Assembly (NCBI GenBank): GCA_002426025.1
Contig: DINP01000106.1
Coordinates: 6,924-12,879 of the forward strand
Length of the DNA stretch: 5,956 bases
Source of the DNA: Bacteroidales bacterium UBA5537
GTDB taxonomy: Bacteria > Bacteroidota > Bacteroidia > Bacteroidales > Lentimicrobiaceae
Direction of reading: 5' to 3'
Shown here: piece after piece, positions 5,451-5,956 of the stretch
How the letters are laid out: each line of letters opens with the position of its first letter
How positions within the stretch are numbered: position 1 is the stretch's first letter
Position numbers and translations under genes: made by a program
Notes under the pieces: model-generated
Told to the model about the DNA's origin: nothing
Databases searched by the model: none
The model's input: the letters and a program-made list of their open reading frames with translations, nothing else

Positions 5451-5956
5451 ATGAAAAGAATCATTATTAGTATCGCAACAATAATATTTGCAAGTTCTTC
5501 ATTGTATGCACAATACAAAGGAGGTGCCGGGGAAGGGAGTATTGCTGCTGGTATTACTGGCAAACACCTTACCAACTGGTTCCAGACTTCAGGTTACTGG
5601 AGCAATCCGGCCAACTGGCTCGATATCGTTGTTCCGGGTGTAAACCAGGAGGCAAACATCAAAGCAACAGCCACCCTCGATGGAGGTTATACTTATCCGG
5701 TTATAAATATTTCAGCGGCATCATCAATCATTATTCCAACTGGAACTAACTTAACAGTTACCAATACCTTGGTCAATTCCAACGGTATAAATGGCATTGT
5801 TGTTCAGGATGGAGGATCATTGATCCAATCTACTCCTGATGTATCTGCAACTGTAGAAAGACAGCTTTCTAATGCCGACTGGACAAATGGTATGGATGGC
5901 TGGCATCTGCTTTCTTCGCCGGTTGAAAATCAGTTGGTTGCAAATGGTGGATTTAC
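5451..5956 (+). CDS. N-terminal part of a second T9SS-substrate-like surface protein, 3'-truncated by the window edge
   Basis: ATG 5451 opens a frame with no stop to the end of the window (168 full codons). It starts with a clear signal peptide (MKRIIISIATIIFASSSLYA, cleavage A|Q at 20/21), then YKGGAGEGS, a glycine-rich start often seen just after the signal peptide of Bacteroidota secreted proteins. Residues about 43-164 form a beta-rich module: WFQTSGYWSNPANW, a VPG turn, PTGTNLTVTNTLVN, then VSATVERQLS and DGWHLLSSPVENQ. The same order (TATNWNP, PNGTLTVDGTLTN, VPATIERYVS, DGWHLLSSPVASQ) occurs in the large protein ending at 3234, so the two are paralogous in this part. The rest of the protein, presumably including a GW.LVGNPF segment and a T9SS sorting domain, would lie downstream (inference). 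The leader is A-rich with no Shine-Dalgarno. No terminator or consensus promoter lies in the 38-base gap after the SUMF1-like gene, which suggests one operon. Confidence 0.88.
   Translation, partial: MKRIIISIATIIFASSSLYAQYKGGAGEGSIAAGITGKHLTNWFQTSGYWSNPANWLDIVVPGVNQEANIKATATLDGGYTYPVINISAASSIIIPTGTNLTVTNTLVNSNGINGIVVQDGGSLIQSTPDVSATVERQLSNADWTNGMDGWHLLSSPVENQLVANGGF

Overview
The window looks like chromosome of a member of the Bacteroidota, probably Bacteroidales or a relative. The evidence is a C-terminal type IX secretion (T9SS) sorting domain, signal peptides cut just before Gln, start codons with A-rich leaders or no clear Shine-Dalgarno, a TTTG / TAnnTTTG promoter, and protein modules (lamin-tail, 'DGWHLLSSPV', SUMF1-like) typical of secreted proteins in that phylum. 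All genes read on the + strand, and every product appears to be exported.

Layout. (1) Positions 1-3234 hold the 3' part of a very large modular T9SS surface protein whose start lies to the left of the window. Its modules in order are one Bacteroidota beta-sandwich repeat, two tandem ~130-residue repeats, a lamin-tail domain, a beta-rich 'NW / DGWHLLSSPV / GWHLVGNPFAS' region and a T9SS type A sorting domain. (2) After 44 bases, 3279-3524 encodes an 81-residue secreted protein. It has a Pro/Gly-rich middle and a C-terminal Gly-rich motif, hydrophobic helix and basic tail, like PID-CTERM (exosortase-type) sorting signals. A perfect 14-bp hairpin at 3543-3579 closes this unit. (3) A 346-base gap carries that terminator, a strong Bacteroidota-type promoter (TTTG-N20-TATATTTG) and a ~170-nt leader. 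(4) Positions 3871-5412 encode a 513-residue exported protein with a SUMF1/formylglycine-generating-enzyme (C-type lectin) fold that lacks the catalytic cysteines. (5) After 38 bases, 5451-5956 is the 5' part of a second T9SS-substrate-like protein whose N-terminal module is homologous to a module of the first protein.

The genes thus form two apparent transcription units, each containing a large modular surface protein: the first paired with a small CTERM-type protein, the second with a SUMF1-like protein. No enzyme with a demonstrable active site, RNA gene, CRISPR array, transposase or phage gene is visible. The points most worth following up are the SUMF1-like C-terminus, which resembles targets of diversity-generating retroelements (no reverse transcriptase or template repeat is in the window), and the use of two different sorting signals within one apparent operon.
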